Shown one piece after another: positions 8,401 to 17,497 of a stretch of 64,000 nt of DNA. Below the pieces are notes generated by a model, which saw nothing but the letters and a program-made list of their open reading frames with translations, was not told where the DNA came from and did not search any database. The stretch spans positions 372,001 through 436,000 of the forward strand of contig NZ_QRDZ01000002.1 of the NCBI RefSeq assembly GCF_003386235.1, in the 5' to 3' direction. Source of the stretch: Cohnella phaseoli. GTDB taxonomy: Bacteria > Bacillota > Bacilli > Paenibacillales > Paenibacillaceae. Within the stretch, counting starts at the first letter, position 1; each line of letters starts with the position of its first letter. The position numbers and the translations under genes were made by a program.

Positions 8401-8500
8401 AGATGACGAACAACCGCCGGTCCTCAAGCGCCTCGAAATCGATCGTCTCTATATCCCGATAAGGGCCGAAAGCGGTCATGCTGATTCGAATCGGCTTCAT
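5408..8500 (-). CDS. sbcC: Exonuclease SbcC, ATPase subunit of SbcCD
   Basis: This 1030-residue SMC/Rad50-like ATPase works with SbcD to cut DNA hairpins and process ends. The Walker A motif GNTGAGKTTIFDAI lies near residue 35. Two long coiled-coil arms rich in Glu, Arg and Gln flank a zinc hook CPVC near residue 520. The signature LSGGEKF and Walker B MMFIDEGFGSLDED lie near residues 930-970. The frame stays open further upstream, but the true start is ATG 8500 (MKPIRISMTAFGPYRD), which follows AAGGAGGAG and overlaps the sbcD stop as ATGA. This gives tight coupling with sbcD. Confidence 0.96.
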   Translation of the reverse strand: MKPIRISMTAFGPYRDIETIDFEALEDRRLFVISGNTGAGKTTIFDAICFALYGSASGEDRAEPRMLRSHFADDDIHTSVDYHFAVGARTYRVFRQMPHRRGANKSETGGKAELYETTGGEEVPCIDRFTVSDVNVKLESLLGLTREQFGQIVMLPQGEFRKLLTSDTENKEEILRRIFRTGLYHKVEDRFQRQNRELQEALKQAKTQQDVYAKQAQQSLPQREGSALAATLLQEYSSMAQVSDGLTQEIAYYGALAKEIGRGKADLEGQLQQSEQILREALTLEARFAQLAEKRQQLQHLEARKAEADESERRLTLAEKAARLLPYEEQSLAAARQAEQKRETLERKQRDLAEVERAHADAELSYRREEARSEERKEAERELTRLVELKPLVQTLDERRLEVERLTAQEKAVNERRTTAERQLESQREERRVSADHLKLAETEAAQLPEMAERYERLRSKYKLLKELDELDRRLESWTKHEGELQSAAAELKKEHDRAETLWLEGQAGLLAEHLHDGKPCPVCGSESHPAKAVPASSIPTREQLQQVKEKLRAVERELGDAQAQAAAASAGRSGRAELIAEYEITDEPLSEQLIRAEAEGKKVRQETDRLKQQAEAVRSRRLEVEKLDVQLERLQTEREQLLTEQHRLSMERSAKQSVLENELGRVPESLRSPDKLEIRNREQSALVERLNALWAEAQRRLQSTQNQLVEEKANFVQLSNQRQESELHRKQAEERLAEELEKAGFGTVESYRAAKMAEADRERLSALIEQFKLQMTTVTRHIAELEHELSDKIRPDTAALQAAMEELKARLEQIVAELHAVGGHEREARRLLAAIAEAEAQFRDLEQRQQQVADIYQMLKGDNSQKISFERYILIEFLEQILHAANVRLTDLSNGQFRLERSDRLESRGKQSGLGLDVFDAYTGQNRDVKSLSGGEKFNASLCLALGMTDVIQAYQGGVSIEMMFIDEGFGSLDEDSLNKAIAALVDLQRAGRMIGVISHVQELKTAFPAVLEVSKTKEGHSRTKFIVK

Positions 8501-9663
8501 CCCGCTCCTCCTTCCTCGCGCAAGACGGCCGCGTACGTGTCCGCGAACAATTCCTGCTTGTCGGGCGACAGCGGCACGCCTTTCACCTCCTGATAAAACG
8601 CCGCGAACAGCGCCACCGGATCGGCCTCGCGTCTTGCCGATCTGCCAGCCGCCGCATCCGCGCCCTCCGCAAGCGGAGAAACCGTCACCTTGCGTTCCAC
8701 GTGCAGCGCATTCGGATATACGGCGCGAACCTTCTCCATCGGGAATAGCACCGGATTGTCGTTCAGTAGCGTCACGAACACATAATCGTCGCATACCGGA
8801 TGCCGCTCCAGCTCCTCGATCGGCGCGGCGATACGACGCATGTCGCGGCGGGGCTTCAGCTCCCTTTTCTCCACCGATACGTTCCCTGCTCCGTCCAGTT
8901 CAACGATGAAGAAGCCTTTGCGATGATTCTCCTCGGAGATTGAATATTTCAAAGGAGAGCCGGCGTAGCGAATCCGTTCGTCCGCCACATGATGCGCCTG
9001 GTGCAGATGGCCGAGCGCCGTGTAGTGGAAGCCTCCAAAATATTCGGCGTGCACATGCTCTGCCCCCCCGATCGCCAGCGGGCGCTCGGACTGGCTCGTA
9101 TTTTCCTCCGGCCTAGCCCCCGGCGTCACGAACGCATGTCCGACAAACACGTGGCGAGCTTGGCGGTCCATTCCCGCTTCAATTCGGTCGACGATCGCTT
9201 TCATCGCGTCGTCGTGAGTGCGAATATTTTCATCTTCGAGTATGTAACGAACTTGAGCGGGATCGGCGTAGGGTACAAGGTGAAAATAAACCTCTCCGTC
9301 GCCGTCTCTCAGCAAGACCGGCTTATGCTCGGCTTTGAGTTGGCCGATCAGATGCAGCCCTCTCGCCTCCATAATGGCCGTCCCGAACGACAACCTGTCC
9401 GGACTGTCATGGTTGCCCGCGATGGCCAGCAACGGCATGTTAAGTCCGATGACAATGCGTTCGAACAACTCGTCCAGCAGTTCGACGGCTTCGGTCGGCG
9501 GAATGGCCCGATCGTACAAATCTCCGGCAACGACGACCGCATCCGGGCGCTCCTTTTCTATCGTTTCTACTAATTGCTCCAGCACGTAACGTTGATCGTC
9601 CGTCATATAGACGCCCTGAACCAGCTTGCCCAAATGCCAGTCGGCAGTATGTATGAACTTCAT
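8497..9663 (-). CDS. sbcD: Exonuclease SbcD, nuclease subunit of SbcCD
   Basis: The 388-residue protein is an Mre11-type metallophosphoesterase. It shows the phosphoesterase motifs in order: DWHLGK (residues 8-13), GDLYDR, GNHDSPDR, and LGHLHQ near the middle, followed by a C-terminal capping domain that contacts SbcC. The start is ATG 9663 (MKFIHTADWHLG), preceded by GGGAGGG; longer in-frame extensions are not protein-like. It is the first gene of the sbcD-sbcC operon and is divergent from yhbH. Confidence 0.96.
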   Translation of the reverse strand: MKFIHTADWHLGKLVQGVYMTDDQRYVLEQLVETIEKERPDAVVVAGDLYDRAIPPTEAVELLDELFERIVIGLNMPLLAIAGNHDSPDRLSFGTAIMEARGLHLIGQLKAEHKPVLLRDGDGEVYFHLVPYADPAQVRYILEDENIRTHDDAMKAIVDRIEAGMDRQARHVFVGHAFVTPGARPEENTSQSERPLAIGGAEHVHAEYFGGFHYTALGHLHQAHHVADERIRYAGSPLKYSISEENHRKGFFIVELDGAGNVSVEKRELKPRRDMRRIAAPIEELERHPVCDDYVFVTLLNDNPVLFPMEKVRAVYPNALHVERKVTVSPLAEGADAAAGRSARREADPVALFAAFYQEVKGVPLSPDKQELFADTYAAVLREEGGAG

Positions 9664-9692
9664 GGGGCACAATCCCTCCCATTTCCCTCTTT

Positions 9693-9726
9693 GTCGCGAC
9701 AAGTCGCGCCAGCTACTATTATTGTA
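9693..9726 (-). promoter_or_regulatory. sbcD promoter with a palindrome near the transcript start
   Basis: On the minus strand TACAAT (9726-9721) is a plausible -10. A few bases downstream lie two overlapping palindromes: CGCGAC-AA-GTCGCG (9695-9708) and TGTCGCGACA (9693-9702). Their position just past the expected start of transcription suits a repressor site, but I do not recognise the factor. No LexA box is seen here. Confidence 0.35.
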
Positions 9727-9871
9727 ATCTATCGCCGACCCAATTGCAGTTGGTAAAATGAGCTTTCTGCCCCAAAATCGGCTTGTCCGAGATATGCATA
9801 CACATCGTTTAGCCGAACTTGAATATATTGAGTAATACATCCTTAAACAACGAAGCGATAGGGGGTTGCCC

Positions 9872-11017
9872 ATGAATCATCCCTCGTTTATTTTATCCCG
9901 GGAAGACTGGTCGCTGCATCGCAAAGGTTATCAGGATCAGGCACGTCATCAGCAGAAGGTTCGGGACGCGATCAAGCAGAATTTGCCGGATCTCGTCTCC
10001 GAAGAGAATATCGTCATGTCCGATGGGCGCCAAATTATTAAAATTCCGATTCGCAGTCTGGACGAATACCGCTTCGTCTTCAACACGAACAAGAAGAAGC
10101 ATGTCGGACAGGGAGACGGGGACAGCCAGGTCGGCGACGTGCTCGGCGTCGATCCGACGCCGGCCGGCGGCAAGGGAGAAGGCGCAGGTTCCGATCCGGG
10201 AGACGACGTCGTCGAAGCGGAGATTTCCATCGCCGAGCTGGAGTCGATGCTGTTCGAAGAGCTGGAGCTGCCTTATCTGAAGAAAAAAGACAAACAGCAG
10301 ATCGAAGTCAAAGATGTGCGGTTTACAGACGTCAGGCGTAAAGGCATCATGTCCAACATCGACAAGAAGCGGACGATTCTCGAAAATCTGCGCCGCAACT
10401 CGCGGGACGGCCGTGCCGAAATCGGAGGCATCTCCCCAGACGATCTGCGGTTCAAGACATGGGAGGAAATCGTTAAGCCGCAAAACAACGCGGTCATTCT
10501 GGCGATGATGGACACTTCCGGTTCAATGGGCTCGTTCGAAAAATATTGCGCGAGGTCGTTCTTCTTCTGGATGTCCCGCTTTCTGCGCCGCCAGTACGAG
10601 AAGGTGGATATCGTGTTTATCGCGCACCATACGGAGGCGAAAGAGGTAACGGAGGAGGAGTTTTTCACCCGTGGCGAAAGCGGCGGCACGATCTGCTCTT
10701 CCGCTTACGTCAAGGCGCTGGAAATTATCGACAGCCGTTATCCTCCGTCGTTGTACAACATTTATCCGTTCCACTTCTCGGACGGGGATAACCTGACGAG
10801 CGACAATGAGCGGTGCGTGCGGCTGATCAAGGAGCTGCTGGAGCGGTCTAACATGTTCGGCTACGGAGAAGTCAATCAGTACAATCGAAGCAGCACGCTT
10901 ATGTCGGCTTACAAGCATTTGGAGCACCAGCAATTTTTCTATTACATCATTAAAGAGAAGGGCGAGATTTACAACGCGCTCAAGACGTTTTTTCGGAAAC
11001 GGGAAACTGTGGGTTAA
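9872..11017 (+). CDS. yhbH: YhbH-type DUF444 protein
   Basis: The 381-residue protein matches YhbH (UPF0229/DUF444), a protein made during sporulation or stress in Bacillus. It has the N-terminal [25 protein letters not shown], a central [13 protein letters not shown], and a C-terminal von Willebrand A-like fold with the MIDAS-type motif MMDTSGSMG followed by [18 protein letters not shown] Gly/Asp-rich linker lies near residues 80-115. ATG 9872 follows GATAGGGGG; a TTG two codons earlier is too close to that site. In Bacillus the family neighbours the PrkA kinase gene, which is not present here. The biochemical role is not established. Confidence 0.92.
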   Translation: MNHPSFILSREDWSLHRKGYQDQARHQQKVRDAIKQNLPDLVSEENIVMSDGRQIIKIPIRSLDEYRFVFNTNKKKHVGQGDGDSQVGDVLGVDPTPAGGKGEGAGSDPGDDVVEAEISIAELESMLFEELELPYLKKKDKQQIEVKDVRFTDVRRKGIMSNIDKKRTILENLRRNSRDGRAEIGGISPDDLRFKTWEEIVKPQNNAVILAMMDTSGSMGSFEKYCARSFFFWMSRFLRRQYEKVDIVFIAHHTEAKEVTEEEFFTRGESGGTICSSAYVKALEIIDSRYPPSLYNIYPFHFSDGDNLTSDNERCVRLIKELLERSNMFGYGEVNQYNRSSTLMSAYKHLEHQQFFYYIIKEKGEIYNALKTFFRKRETVG

Positions 11018-11026
11018 TTGCAACAA

Positions 11027-11059
11027 AAAGCGATCGTCTCCCGGAGGGACGGTCGCTTT
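11027..11059 (+). terminator. Hairpin after yhbH, possible terminator
   Basis: AAAGCGATCGTC (11027-11038) pairs with GACGGTCGCTTT (11048-11059), 12 pairs including one G-T, nine bases after the yhbH stop. The T tract is short, so termination may be partial and the small downstream gene could be read through. Confidence 0.5.
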
Positions 11060-11081
11060 CCAACTGAAAGGGGCGGTAAGG

Positions 11082-11258
11082 ATGACTTTGGCGAAAATCA
11101 TGCGCTGCGTGACGGCCGGCCTATTCTTGGCGGTGTTCGCGATCGGCTTGCTGCCGTTTCTGCTCGTCTTCTTCCTGACTGACGTGAGCGGCTTAAGCGA
11201 TTTGGACCCGACTCCGATCTACACGCTCGTAAACAAGTTTATCGGAGGGTCGAAGTAG
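11082..11258 (+). CDS. Small single-span membrane protein, 58 residues
   Basis: The product starts MTLAKIMRCVTAGLFLAVFA and continues through a long hydrophobic stretch (IGLLPFLLVFFLTDV) to a polar tail ending VNKFIGGSK. One long or two short membrane segments are predicted. AAAGGGGCGGTAAGG lies just before the ATG, and a strong hairpin follows the stop, so it looks like a real gene rather than a chance frame. I do not recognise a family. Confidence 0.55.
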   Translation: MTLAKIMRCVTAGLFLAVFAIGLLPFLLVFFLTDVSGLSDLDPTPIYTLVNKFIGGSK

Positions 11259-11274
11259 GAATGCATGCCAAAAC

Positions 11275-11320
11275 GAAAGAACCTCAATTTCCACTGCATA
11301 ATGGAGATTGAGGTTCTTTC
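11275..11320. terminator. Bidirectional hairpin between convergent genes
   Basis: GAAAGAACCTCAAT (11275-11288) pairs perfectly with ATTGAGGTTCTTTC (11307-11320). The inner bases extend the stem with one mismatch. It lies between the small plus-strand gene and the end of the large minus-strand surface-protein gene and probably ends both. T tracts on either side are poor. Confidence 0.65.
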
Positions 11321-11367
11321 GAGATTTCACTTCTTATGTTGGGAAATCAGCTTGCTTCGAGCTTTCG

Positions 11368-14300
11368 TCATTTTCCAAGCAAATTGAAGATCGCTTGGGC
11401 GGCTTCCGCTCTCGTGCCTGGCTTTGCGGGTGCGAATATCCCGCTGCCGCGTCCGGCCATCAGTCCGGAGGCGATCGCTTTGTTCACCGCGCTCTTGGCC
11501 CACCCGGAGACGAATGCCGCATCAACCGGGATTGTCGTGCCGGAGGCTGGCTGTTCAATGCCCCCGTTTCTTTCATAGGCGCGGACGAGGATAACGGCCA
11601 TTTCTTCCCGTGTAATCGCCCTGTCCGGCGCGAAGCGACTATCGTCAACGCCTTGGATAAGACCGGCTTGAATAGCCGTAGCGACGGCTTTGTCGTACCA
11701 GACGCCTCCGTCTACATCGTCGAAAACTTTGCCGGAATCGAGAGGCTCCGGCAAACGCAGCGCTCTGCCGAGTAACGCCGCGAACTCTGCTCGCGTGACA
11801 GGCCGCTGCGGATCGAAGCTGTCGCCCGTTCCTTCCGCAATGTGCTTGGCTCCCAAAATTCGAATCGCTTCATTTCCCCAGAAACTTGCGGGCACATCGG
11901 AATATTTTTTGTTCCATCCAAGCGCCGCATAGGCAGAGCCGCGTAGCAACTGAGCTGCAATTTGCCCGTTTTGGACGTCTCCGCCCGAGTACTCCCATTT
12001 TTTCAACTCTTCGTTTAAGCGATATACGCCGGCGATTCGCGCATCGATCCCTTTCGGCAGAGGCAGCGATAAAACGACGGGTTCGCCGAAGCGATCCAGC
12101 TTGAATATTCGTCCCGCTCCGGTAATGGCCCGCAATTCCAAAACGAACAACGCGCCGTCTCCCTGCAGTACCGAGCCTTCCGCTTCATCGGCAATACGTC
12201 TGCTTTCGCCCGTCTCCTTCGTTCCGGCAGCTCGCAGGACGATTTCGATTGCCGCTCCTTCCCGCTCCTCCGCGCTCAAGCTTGCATGAAGCTGAGCCAG
12301 TACGGATGCGGGAATTACGACTGATCCCCCCTCTTCCGATGTTACCTGCAGCGCTTTCCTCGCTTTTTGCAACTGACCTCCCGCATTTACCGGGAGCTTC
12401 AAGACGCCATCGGTACCGATCGGCGTCGAGACTGTCGCGTCCGGCGAAGCAAGCAGATTGTCCAGTAGTTGTTCGGCCGCAAGTAAATCGTCGCCTCCGG
12501 AACCGGCCTCGCCGGCCGAATTTCCCTGGTTATTTCCGCTGTTGCTGCCAGTGTTTCCGTTGTTGCCGTTGTTACCCCCATTTTCGCTGCCATTGCCGCC
12601 GCAATCGGCGGTGCATGTCGGGGATTGCCCGTTGCGCAATTGCCGTTCCGCAAGCGGGAGCTGTTCGATCTCTTCGATCGACATGGAGCCGAACCGATCC
12701 TCGAGCAGCGACAACGGCTCCAACTGCGCGACGGAGTTCCATACGAGCCATGCGCCGATACCGGAGTAGACCAGCTCGGTGACGTTGCCCCCTTCTTCGA
12801 CGAGTCCCGGATAGGCGTAGCCCCACGATCCTTTCCAGTCCGTCGTATAGTTCGCGTTATTCTGCAGCAGCTTGGCGAAACGCAAGTAGGCTTCGTCGTT
12901 CGTAAGCAAATACAGCCTGTAATAGGCGGAGCCCATATACGCCATAAATTGATCGACATAAGAATGGCCCGTCGCCACGAAGCTCTGGCCGATCAAGCCG
13001 GCCTCCGGGAACGGCGATAGCGGCGAGCTGTCGATATTGCCGTCGGTGGCGAATTTCGGCGATTTGGCGCTCGAGGATGCCGTCGTCGGCTTATGGAGCG
13101 CCAAATTATTGCCGTCCGCGTCTTTGACTACGAACTCCCATACGCTGACCCAGGCGCCGGCGGCTTCGGTTCCCGTTACGTTAAGCCGCACATAACGAGC
13201 GTCCGCGTTGCCGGAATCGACGTAGCTCGGATTGCCGTAGCTCACATTGTTGGACCGATCCGCATAGCGAGTCCACGTATGGCCGTCCTCCGAAATATCG
13301 ATCGTATACTGGTAGCCCATCGCCCGGTACTCCATGTAAGTTTCGACGCTGCTAATCGCCTTGACTTCGCCCAGGTCGACCTGCAGCCACTGCGGCTTGG
13401 AATCGCCGTTGGCCGCCCATCTCGTACCGCCCGCCGGCGTCTCGTACGTCCAAGCGAACGTCCAGGTCGCGGTATAATCGGCCGCCCCTCGCAGAGCTTC
13501 CACCCATTTGGCATCTTTCGTCGCATCGTATAGGGACAGAAAAGCGTTCATCGCCATGACGCCGGCTTCCTTGTCGATGGTATTGTTGTTGTCCGACGTG
13601 CCCCCGACGTATAGCGACGGCTCGTAGATGTTGGCGTAAGCATAGTCTCCGGCCTTCTCGGCGGCATCGAGGTACTTCCGCTCCCCGGTTGCTCCGTATA
13701 GCTTGATCAGAAAGCGAATCGGATTCGTCGTATTAAATTTGCCCGTGTGCACCGGCTTGCTGTCAAAGCCGTAGATTCGGTAATACGAACCGTCGTCATT
13801 CTGATTGGCGACGAGCCAGTCCCCGAAACTCGCTGCAAAATCGAGCCACTCCGACTTGGTTACCCCATGCTCCTGCATGACCCGGTAAGCGTCGACGGCG
13901 CCTTCCATGCCGTCCGACATCGTTCTCATATCCGCGTCGCCGCTCGTAAACGTCCCTTCGCTTCCCCAGAACGGCTCGAACCATGTTTTCGGCAATCCAG
14001 ACGGAGTCATTGAGCGCGATGCCCAGAAATCGACCATCCGAACGCCTTTGTCCAGCAGATTGTCATCGTCGGCGTTTAATGCATAGCGAATCATCTGGTA
14101 GGCCGCCGGGAGCTGCTGTCCGACGAAACCCATCACCATCGCATAGCCACCGATCTCTCCGTCCGGGACGTCTGCTTTAAACGGCAGCCCCATAATGCCG
14201 TTATACTCTCTGGCGTACTCGTCAAGCAGATCGATCGCGTTGTCGTACACGGCCTGCACGTTCACCTGCTGAAGCTGCGGATTCAAAAGCTCGAGAAAAG

Positions 14301-17286
14301 CATGCCATTCCTTGTTCAACGCTTCCGGATAGCTGTCGGTCTGACTGAATCTCAGCGTCAGCTCATACTGCTGCTCCGCTCCCGTCGTCACGGGATGGCT
14401 GCGATATACCCATGGCTTGCCGTGGTTGACGTAGTTAATTTCTCCTTCCAGCCCAGGGAAAACAAAATCTAGCGATGGTTGAGCTTGCTTATGAATGCCC
14501 AAGCTTCCGTAATTCAAGCTGTCGTCCACCAGCCAGCTCCCGACCGTCTCGTCCACGCCGGAAGTTGGGCTTGCTTCCGGACGCCCAATCGACAGCGTCT
14601 CGCCGGTCAGATCGTTGCGCATCGTAAAAAACGGCAGCGCCAGCCGCATTTCGCGAATGTAGAAGTAGTCGTGGCTGTAGTCGGAAGCGATCGCGGAGTT
14701 TACGACGTTATCGTTTTTGCCGTACCAGTTGCCCGGAGCCAGCATATCGAATTGTTCCATGTTTTGCTCGGCGTCCGGCATCAAGCCGAATACCGTGTTA
14801 TAGCCTTGATCTCCTTCTTCGCCCTTAACGACGGTCACGCTGCGCAATACGTCGAACGCCCCCGGTTCAGCTCCGGGTCGGTAAGTATCCTCGAACGCAA
14901 CGAGGCTTCGATAGTTCGTGCCGACGATGCCGCGCAGAATCAGCGCCCCTCCGACCGCTTCGACGCTGTCATAAGCGGCCTCGTAGCGAACCGGCTGCTC
15001 CTGCTCTTCTTTAACGAGCAGCTGTTGGGGATGGCGTTGCCCGTACATACGCTCTCCGCCCTTGTAAACGCCGATTCCGAATTTTCCGCCAGGGAGAGCT
15101 TCGGCCTTTAACTCATAAGCGCCTGAAACCAGCGCTGCCTCATACGAATCCGCAGCTGGCGCATAGACGCGAAGCTCTCTCACGCCAATCTGGTCAAGAG
15201 GCTGCCCCGATTCCTCGAACGTAAGTCGAACATAGCGAGCGGTTGCGATGCCTTTATCGGTATATCCGGGATTGCCTGCAACCGTATTGCCGCTGCGATC
15301 GGCGTATGCGCTCCAATTCGTCTCGTCGTCGGATATGTCCAGCCGGTAACGATAAGGCTCTTCCTTGCTGTCCAAATAGGTTTCGATCCGTCCGATCTCC
15401 GCGCTCTCGCCCAGATCGACCTGCAGCCATTGCGGCCCGGCTTCCCCTTCCGCGGCGCTCCATCCCGTTTCCCGGCTGCCGTCGAACGCAAGCGCTGCTG
15501 CATGACCCCCGTCTTGTTCCGAAGACGCGGTCGCCGGTCGGCCCGCCGCCAGATTGTCCGTTCCGAACACCTGGAATTCGAACAAGCTCTTCCAATTGTC
15601 GTCCGTTCCGGTAATGCGAACATGCCGCGCCCAAACTCCGCCCTCGTCGATGTATCCGGCCGGCCCGGATAAAGCGTTCGCCGTTTTGTCCGCAAACGTC
15701 GACCATTGCTCCCCGTCCAGAGACGTTTCTATGCGATATTGATAGACGACGTCCGGCCATTCGAAGATCGCAAGCGTTCGCTGAATATAATATTCGCGAC
15801 CGAGATCCACTTGCAGCCAGTGCTGCCCTTCACGGTCGGCGGGAGACCATCTGGTCGTGCCCGTATTCCCGTCCATGGCGTAAGCCGGCGCAAACTCCTC
15901 GCTCATCGTCGACGAAGCGGTGGCTGTTTTACCGAGAGCCACGTTATAAAGATCGTCATTTTCCGCCTTGGCGGCCGATGCCGGATTGATCTTGAATTCC
16001 CGGATGCTCACCCACATTCCTTCATGCTGCACGCCGGTTACGGTAATTCTGACATACCTGGCGTCCATGAATCCCCGATCCGTATAACCGTACACGCCGG
16101 GCGCTTGCGTCTGAGTCGAACGATCGGTAAAAGTCGTCCAAGCGACTTGGTCGTCGGACCCTTCTATCCGGTATTGATAATAGGAGTCGTTGAATTCGAA
16201 TTCCGTATTTATCGCCCGGATCGGCTGTACGCTGCCCAGATCGACCAGCAGCCACTGGGGCTTGGAGCTGTCCGCGGGCGACCATCTTGTCGACGAGCTG
16301 CCGTCGATCGCCTTGGCCGCGCTATGGGTCGCGTCCATCTCCGAAGATGCCGTTGCGGTCGGACCGTCGGCCGGATTAATCGTCAGCTCCCAGATCGACG
16401 CCCACAGCTCCGGGCTTTCCGCTCCCGTAACCGTAATCCGCACATATTTCGCCATAACGTTGCCCTCATCCCAGTAAGCGCCGTTTCTGTCTGGCGGCGC
16501 GGCATTGGCCGTCCGATCCGCGAACGTCTGCCAATCGCTGCCATCCCACGACGTTTCGAGCAAGTACTGCATCGCTGCCGTATTCGCTTCGAAAGCCGTG
16601 GCAATGGTCCGTATTTGCTGCGCATCGGCCAGTCGCACCATCAGCCACTGCGGTTTTTCGTTTCCGTCCGCCGCCCAGCGGGTCGCCGGGTCCCCATCGA
16701 AAGCCATGGAAGCGGCATAAGCCGGGCCGAATTCCGATGAAGCGCTTACAACATCGTTCATCTGCGGATTGATCCTAAACTCGCGAATGCTTACCCACAC
16801 CGGATACTGCGTGTCGGTTACAGTAATTCGCACATATCGCGCATTCGTCTCCGCTTCGTCCACGTAGCCCTGCGTTCCGGGCTGCTCCGTGCTGGCCGAA
16901 CGGTCTGCGATCTTCGTCCAGTCCTCGTCATTATCCGACACCTCGATAACGTATTGATAATACGAGTTGTTGAACTCGAAGGCGGTCAGCACGGAACGAA
17001 TCTCATATTGCGCCCCCAGATCGACCTTGAGCCATTGCGGCTTGTCCGGACCGCCCGCAGCCCATCTCGTCGCGGCGTCTCCGTCGATCGCCTTGCCCGG
17101 CGCGTAGCTGTCTCCCTCTGCCTGACTCGACGATGCGGTCGCCTGCTTGCCCGACTGCAGATCGTATTCCACAGACTCGGGATCGGCGGCTGCGGCACGA
17201 TTTTCATAGAGAGAAACCGGGCTTAGCAGCAGCGCGAAAATCAACAGATAAGCTAACGACTTGAATACGTAACGACCTTTCCTCAA
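11368..17286 (-). CDS. Giant SLH-anchored surface protein with discoidin domains and a helical-barrel glycosidase-like region
   Basis: The 1972-residue protein has a signal peptide ending near AAAADPES. Five F5/8 type C (discoidin) domains follow, with units beginning around residues 38, 178, 310, 447 and 577, each with ATASS, DG-x-TRW, PQWLxVDLG and ARYVRITVTG. A beta-rich region (about 712-1010) precedes a helical region from about 1015 (AVYDNAIDLLDEYAREYNGIMGLPF, W/Y-rich helical hairpins) that looks like an (alpha/alpha)6 glycosidase; I cannot name the family. A sixth discoidin sequence, with its halves in reverse order, interrupts this region near 1282-1419. A Gly/Asn linker (1560-1586) and three SLH repeats from about 1789 to the end anchor it to the cell wall. 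The TTG start at 17286 follows GGAGGTGG. It probably degrades an extracellular glycan for the adjacent transporter. Confidence 0.85.
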   Translation of the reverse strand: MRKGRYVFKSLAYLLIFALLLSPVSLYENRAAAADPESVEYDLQSGKQATASSSQAEGDSYAPGKAIDGDAATRWAAGGPDKPQWLKVDLGAQYEIRSVLTAFEFNNSYYQYVIEVSDNDEDWTKIADRSASTEQPGTQGYVDEAETNARYVRITVTDTQYPVWVSIREFRINPQMNDVVSASSEFGPAYAASMAFDGDPATRWAADGNEKPQWLMVRLADAQQIRTIATAFEANTAAMQYLLETSWDGSDWQTFADRTANAAPPDRNGAYWDEGNVMAKYVRITVTGAESPELWASIWELTINPADGPTATASSEMDATHSAAKAIDGSSSTRWSPADSSKPQWLLVDLGSVQPIRAINTEFEFNDSYYQYRIEGSDDQVAWTTFTDRSTQTQAPGVYGYTDRGFMDARYVRITVTGVQHEGMWVSIREFKINPASAAKAENDDLYNVALGKTATASSTMSEEFAPAYAMDGNTGTTRWSPADREGQHWLQVDLGREYYIQRTLAIFEWPDVVYQYRIETSLDGEQWSTFADKTANALSGPAGYIDEGGVWARHVRITGTDDNWKSLFEFQVFGTDNLAAGRPATASSEQDGGHAAALAFDGSRETGWSAAEGEAGPQWLQVDLGESAEIGRIETYLDSKEEPYRYRLDISDDETNWSAYADRSGNTVAGNPGYTDKGIATARYVRLTFEESGQPLDQIGVRELRVYAPAADSYEAALVSGAYELKAEALPGGKFGIGVYKGGERMYGQRHPQQLLVKEEQEQPVRYEAAYDSVEAVGGALILRGIVGTNYRSLVAFEDTYRPGAEPGAFDVLRSVTVVKGEEGDQGYNTVFGLMPDAEQNMEQFDMLAPGNWYGKNDNVVNSAIASDYSHDYFYIREMRLALPFFTMRNDLTGETLSIGRPEASPTSGVDETVGSWLVDDSLNYGSLGIHKQAQPSLDFVFPGLEGEINYVNHGKPWVYRSHPVTTGAEQQYELTLRFSQTDSYPEALNKEWHAFLELLNPQLQQVNVQAVYDNAIDLLDEYAREYNGIMGLPFKADVPDGEIGGYAMVMGFVGQQLPAAYQMIRYALNADDDNLLDKGVRMVDFWASRSMTPSGLPKTWFEPFWGSEGTFTSGDADMRTMSDGMEGAVDAYRVMQEHGVTKSEWLDFAASFGDWLVANQNDDGSYYRIYGFDSKPVHTGKFNTTNPIRFLIKLYGATGERKYLDAAEKAGDYAYANIYEPSLYVGGTSDNNNTIDKEAGVMAMNAFLSLYDATKDAKWVEALRGAADYTATWTFAWTYETPAGGTRWAANGDSKPQWLQVDLGEVKAISSVETYMEYRAMGYQYTIDISEDGHTWTRYADRSNNVSYGNPSYVDSGNADARYVRLNVTGTEAAGAWVSVWEFVVKDADGNNLALHKPTTASSSAKSPKFATDGNIDSSPLSPFPEAGLIGQSFVATGHSYVDQFMAYMGSAYYRLYLLTNDEAYLRFAKLLQNNANYTTDWKGSWGYAYPGLVEEGGNVTELVYSGIGAWLVWNSVAQLEPLSLLEDRFGSMSIEEIEQLPLAERQLRNGQSPTCTADCGGNGSENGGNNGNNGNTGSNSGNNQGNSAGEAGSGGDDLLAAEQLLDNLLASPDATVSTPIGTDGVLKLPVNAGGQLQKARKALQVTSEEGGSVVIPASVLAQLHASLSAEEREGAAIEIVLRAAGTKETGESRRIADEAEGSVLQGDGALFVLELRAITGAGRIFKLDRFGEPVVLSLPLPKGIDARIAGVYRLNEELKKWEYSGGDVQNGQIAAQLLRGSAYAALGWNKKYSDVPASFWGNEAIRILGAKHIAEGTGDSFDPQRPVTRAEFAALLGRALRLPEPLDSGKVFDDVDGGVWYDKAVATAIQAGLIQGVDDSRFAPDRAITREEMAVILVRAYERNGGIEQPASGTTIPVDAAFVSGWAKSAVNKAIASGLMAGRGSGIFAPAKPGTRAEAAQAIFNLLGK

Positions 17287-17447
17287 CGTAAATGCCACCT
17301 CCGATTGGAATATTTTTCGCTTACGTATCCGAATATAGGCCGAATCGGCTCTCGGAACCATTCAAAATCTACGAAAATCCCGTCTAAAAATTCATCAAAT
17401 AGAAAAGCGCCGGAGCTGCTCCGCCCAACAAACGTCCCCGCGCATAC

Positions 17448-17491
17448 AAAAATCCCCGCGAAGCGCAGCGCTGCGTTTCGGGGGGATTTTT
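17448..17491. terminator. Strong bidirectional terminator
   Basis: AAAAATCCCC (17448-17457) pairs with GGGGATTTTT (17482-17491), with a second inner stem GAAGCGCAG/CTGCGTTTC. The minus strand ends in a T run. It lies directly after the FAD oxidoreductase stop and separates that operon from the giant surface-protein gene, which therefore needs its own promoter. I could not identify one with confidence in 17287-17447. Confidence 0.8.
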
Positions 17492-17497
17492 CACCTA

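Noticed and set aside
8501..8794. N-terminal extension of SbcC
   Set aside because: The Arg/Gly-rich extension is the shadow of sbcD; the family starts at MKPIRISMTAFGPYRD with a good ribosome site.
9795..9806. Sigma-E promoter of yhbH (CATACACA at 9797)
   Set aside because: The -10-like sequence is reasonable but no matching -35 lies at the right distance.
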